DNA of 52,533 nucleotides from Microcaldota archaeon (GTDB lineage: Archaea > Micrarchaeota > Micrarchaeia > Micrarchaeales > Micrarchaeaceae). The notes under the pieces were generated by a model, which saw nothing but the letters and a program-made list of their open reading frames with translations, was not told the DNA's origin and did no database searches. The DNA is taken from assembly GCA_014874295.1 (NCBI GenBank), contig JACWAL010000032.1:1-52533 (forward strand). The letters run 5' to 3'. The position numbers and the translations under genes are program-made. Positions 50,261 through 52,533 of this stretch are shown piece after piece. Positions within the stretch are counted from its first letter, which is position 1. Each line of letters starts with the position of its first letter.

Positions 50261-51353
50261 CCTTGTGGTCGCGCGCGCCAGGGCGACGAGATTTGCATAT
50301 TCGCACGTGGCAAAGCCGATATACTTCAGGCGCGATCCAGAACGCGTCCACAACAGCTTATTGGCGACCGGCGCCGCGCTCGGCTCCAGCAGGGTAATGA
50401 AGGCGTTGACATCTCTAGCGTTTAACTACCAGGATGAGAGGCTGGCCCAATGGGTTCTCGGCATGCGCTTCAGGAACCCCGTTGGCCTCTCGGCAGGCTT
50501 CGACAAGAACGGGACGATAACGTCCATAGTCAAGGATGTGGGGTTCGGTTTCACAGAAGTTGGTAGCGTGACCGCGCAGCCGTGCCCTGGCAACTCCGGC
50601 GTCAGGCTGAGGCGCCTCCCAGAGCGCAGGGGACTGTGGGTGCATCTCGGCCTCAACAACGACGGCGCAGACGCGATCTATGAGAGGCTTTCCGGAAAAG
50701 AACACCAAATACCAATAGGGATAAGCGTGGCGAAGACAAACTGCCCCGCGACTAAGGATCCTGAAATCGGCCTTCGGGACTACCTTTACACGATCGAGAA
50801 ATTCAGGGAGGTCGCGGACTATTTCGACATCAACATAAGCTGCCCGAATGCCTACGGCGCAAAGGACTTCGCGGATCCTGACCTCTTCGAGAGACTTGCC
50901 TCATCAGTAGCGAGGTTGGGGATTAAACAGCCCATATTCGTCAAGCTGTCACCAGATTTGGACAGGGGCGACATCGACGAGATAATGGACATATCATCGA
51001 GGTATGGGATATCGGGGCTCATCTGCACAAACCTGACTGAGAGGCACGACGAAGGCGAGGGAGGCCTATCAGGTAAGTGCGTCGAGACCTCGGCGAACGC
51101 TATTCTTTCGTACGTCCGCAAGAGGTCGGTGGAGATGGGTCTGGGCTTTACGCTGATAGGTGTCGGTGGTGTGTTCTCTGCGGGCGACGCCTACAAGAAA
51201 ATAAAGGCGGGCGCCAGCCTCGTACAACTCATAACGGGCATGATCTACGAGGGGCCTGGTCTGATAGGCGAGATCAACTACGGCCTCACGAGGCTCCTCG
51301 AGAGGGACGGATTTTCAAGCGTGTACGAGGCCGTCGGAGCGGACGCCAAGTAG
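50247..51353 (+). CDS. pyrD: Dihydroorotate dehydrogenase, class 2-like
   Basis: A 368-aa flavoenzyme of pyrimidine synthesis, oxidising dihydroorotate to orotate. The N-terminal extension (KPIYFRRDPERVHN) and the segments GSVTAQPCPGN and HLGLNNDGAD are those of class 2, membrane-associated, quinone-using enzymes. The TIM barrel shows LSAGFDKNG, CTNLTERHDEGEGGLSGK, IGVGGV and AGASLVQL. The catalytic-loop sequence reads NISCPNAYG, with Cys as in class 1, where class 2 normally has Ser. So it is a mixed type. ATG 50247 lies inside the preceding gene. Substrate assignment is sure; the electron acceptor is inferred. Confidence 0.92.
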   Translation: MGQDSLVVARARATRFAYSHVAKPIYFRRDPERVHNSLLATGAALGSSRVMKALTSLAFNYQDERLAQWVLGMRFRNPVGLSAGFDKNGTITSIVKDVGFGFTEVGSVTAQPCPGNSGVRLRRLPERRGLWVHLGLNNDGADAIYERLSGKEHQIPIGISVAKTNCPATKDPEIGLRDYLYTIEKFREVADYFDINISCPNAYGAKDFADPDLFERLASSVARLGIKQPIFVKLSPDLDRGDIDEIMDISSRYGISGLICTNLTERHDEGEGGLSGKCVETSANAILSYVRKRSVEMGLGFTLIGVGGVFSAGDAYKKIKAGASLVQLITGMIYEGPGLIGEINYGLTRLLERDGFSSVYEAVGADAK

Positions 51354-51406
51354 CGTTGCGTCAGACTTAATACGGTTTGTTTCTCTATGTAACGTGCGTG
51401 TGGACA

Positions 51407-52333
51407 ATGGAACGCAAGTGGTATTTCGAGGCGCTGTACAGGAAGGAGCTCCTCCACATGGGGGTGTACGGCAGGCTGATGGAACACGAAGGCAACCCAA
51501 CACTAAAGGGCATACTGGGCAGGCTGTCTAGGCTGGAGAGCAGGCATGCCTCGCTATGGCACAGCTTGGTGGGTCGGACGGCAGTTGAGCCGCGCTCGAT
51601 CGCAGAGGTTGCAAGGGTGGCGCTATACAGGGCGTTCAGGCTCGTGTTCGGACTGTCGATGACGATAAAGCTCATAGAGTACAAGGAAGCCCAGTTGTAC
51701 AGGAAGCTTGACGCGGCGATCGTGAGATCAGGATGTACGCCACGCGAAAGGAGGATAATCAGCAGGATACGCAAGAGCGAGGAGAGGAGGGAGGATCCGC
51801 TCGTCAACAGGATAGCGGAGTACAGTCCGATACTCAACAACATACGCGACGTCATATTCGGGATGAACGACGGCCTCGTCGAGATTCTCGCGGCGACCGT
51901 GGGCATAAGCGCCGCGCTCCAGAGTCCGCTGCTCGTCTTGGCCGCGGGGTTGATAGTGGCGATTTCTGGCACCCTATCGATGGCAGGGGGCGCGTACCTC
52001 TCCACCGCCTATGAGAAACAGCTGAGAGCGATGGAGGGCAAGTCCTTCAAGACCCCGACAAAGTCTGCGCTATACGTGGGCGTGTCGTATATAATCGGTG
52101 CCATATTCCCTCTCCTGCCGTTCATGGTGGGATACGGAGGTGTGCTGGGCATAGCGCTTTCGCTCGCCATTACCGCCGCGGTGCTCACGATAGTCGCCTC
52201 AACGATAGCTGTCATAACAGACGTGAGCATAAAGCGCAGGGTCGCCTCCACACTGCTCATAACCTTTGGGATCGCGGCTCTCACGATATTAATCGGTTAC
52301 TTTGCGAGGGTGCAGTTCGGCATAAGCATCTGA
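51407..52333 (+). CDS. Ferritin-like domain fused to a VIT1/CCC1 metal transporter
   Basis: A 308-aa protein. Residues about 1-100 are a ferritin/rubrerythrin-like helical domain (EALYRKELLHMGVYGRLMEH, then LESRHASLWHSL) whose Glu/His residues may bind iron. Residues about 140-308 are the VIT1 domain: NNIRDVIFGMNDGLVEILAA starts it, and four to five membrane helices follow. VIT1/CCC1 proteins move Fe2+ or Mn2+ across membranes, and fused forms are known in prokaryotes. ATG 51407 is chosen over an upstream TTG because ferritin homology starts there. With the EncFtn-like protein it suggests active iron control. Confidence 0.88.
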   Translation: MERKWYFEALYRKELLHMGVYGRLMEHEGNPTLKGILGRLSRLESRHASLWHSLVGRTAVEPRSIAEVARVALYRAFRLVFGLSMTIKLIEYKEAQLYRKLDAAIVRSGCTPRERRIISRIRKSEERREDPLVNRIAEYSPILNNIRDVIFGMNDGLVEILAATVGISAALQSPLLVLAAGLIVAISGTLSMAGGAYLSTAYEKQLRAMEGKSFKTPTKSALYVGVSYIIGAIFPLLPFMVGYGGVLGIALSLAITAAVLTIVASTIAVITDVSIKRRVASTLLITFGIAALTILIGYFARVQFGISI

Positions 52334-52373
52334 AGGCCACGCCACAAGTTGCTGTGGGCTTCCGCAACCGTGA

Positions 52374-52386
52374 CCTTTTTATCTTT
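52374..52386 (+). promoter_or_regulatory. TATA-like / T-rich element before the pilin gene
   Basis: CCTTTTTATCTTTTCC combines a T-run able to end the VIT1 transcript with a TTTTTATC box about 35-40 nt ahead of GTG 52416. It could serve as terminator, promoter or both. Confidence 0.4.
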
Positions 52387-52415
52387 TCCTTTTGATATCC
52401 TATGGCAGAGTCACA

Positions 52416-52533
52416 GTGAGTCGCTTGCCACGAAAACGCAGTGCAGCGTCGCAGTCCGCCATGGAGTACCTGATGACCTATGGTTGGGCAATCCTTATCA
52501 TAGCAGTCGTGCTGGGCGCCCTCTATTCTCTCG
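52416..52533 (+). CDS. Type IV pilin-like protein, 5' part only
   Basis: Thirty-nine codons are visible before the window ends. After a basic leader (SRLPRKRSAAS) comes Q-S-A-M-E-Y followed by LMTYGWAILIIAVVLGALYS. This is the archaeal class III signal: a prepilin peptidase (PibD/FlaK type) cuts just before the Gln, and the hydrophobic helix then forms the pilus core. The Glu at +5 is retained. GTG 52416 is the start because the upstream ATG 52402 meets a stop after five codons. Confidence 0.8.
   Translation, partial: MSRLPRKRSAASQSAMEYLMTYGWAILIIAVVLGALYSL

Overview
The window reads as a chromosomal segment of a small-genome archaeon. The evidence is an archaeal RNA polymerase operon (rpoH, split rpoB'' and rpoB', rpoA), an Sm-like protein, tRNA genes with introns at position 37/38, TATA-box promoters with very short or no leaders, GGTGA-type ribosome sites, a PibD/FlaK-type pilin signal, a pyruvoyl arginine decarboxylase and a CDC48-like AAA ATPase. 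Compact packing, four convergent gene pairs whose stop codons overlap by exactly 4 nt, and giant secreted proteins suggest a DPANN lineage, perhaps Micrarchaeota-like. That placement is inference; no 16S rRNA is present.

Layout. (1) 140-5332: an AT-rich mobile element of about 5.17 kb with terminal inverted repeats and an 11-bp direct repeat at its edges. It carries a SWIM/DDE transposase of IS4 type, a DNA methyltransferase translationally coupled to the transposase, a PD-(D/E)XK restriction endonuclease that looks MamI-like, a small RHH regulator, and a two-gene operon of unknown function. It is effectively a transposon carrying a restriction-modification system. (2) 5376-13340: two hypothetical genes, an IS110 remnant, a diadenylate-cyclase-domain protein, glutamate dehydrogenase, a DUF192 protein, a putative zinc protease, a YbjQ-family protein and a long coiled-coil protein. 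(3) 13495-21094: RNA polymerase operon with a fused A subunit, an Sm-like gene and tRNA-Ala. (4) 21106-28261: a transposase remnant, then a one-directional run of small membrane and Cys-rich proteins (TRASH/YHS domains), a DoxX-like protein, a Cu+-exporting P-type ATPase and an encapsulated-ferritin-like protein: a metal-handling island. (5) 28258-29782: arginine decarboxylase and a secreted protein. (6) 29992-44403: two giant secreted proteins (1478 and about 2518 aa, the second with a lysozyme-like domain), a membrane coiled-coil protein and an OB-fold protein, facing a membrane-embedded double-AAA ATPase. (7) 47258-52533: intron-containing tRNA-Tyr and tRNA-Asp, carbamate kinase, an ornithine-carbamoyltransferase-like enzyme, a hexapeptide-repeat protein, dihydroorotate dehydrogenase, a ferritin-like/VIT1 metal transporter and the start of a type IV pilin.

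How they may work together. Arginine decarboxylase, the carbamoyltransferase and carbamate kinase could form part of an arginine/agmatine or citrulline route yielding ATP and polyamines. The P-type ATPase, metal-binding small proteins, ferritin-like protein and VIT1 transporter point to strong copper and iron stress. The giant surface proteins may serve attachment to, or lysis of, a partner cell. These are inferences from family and context.
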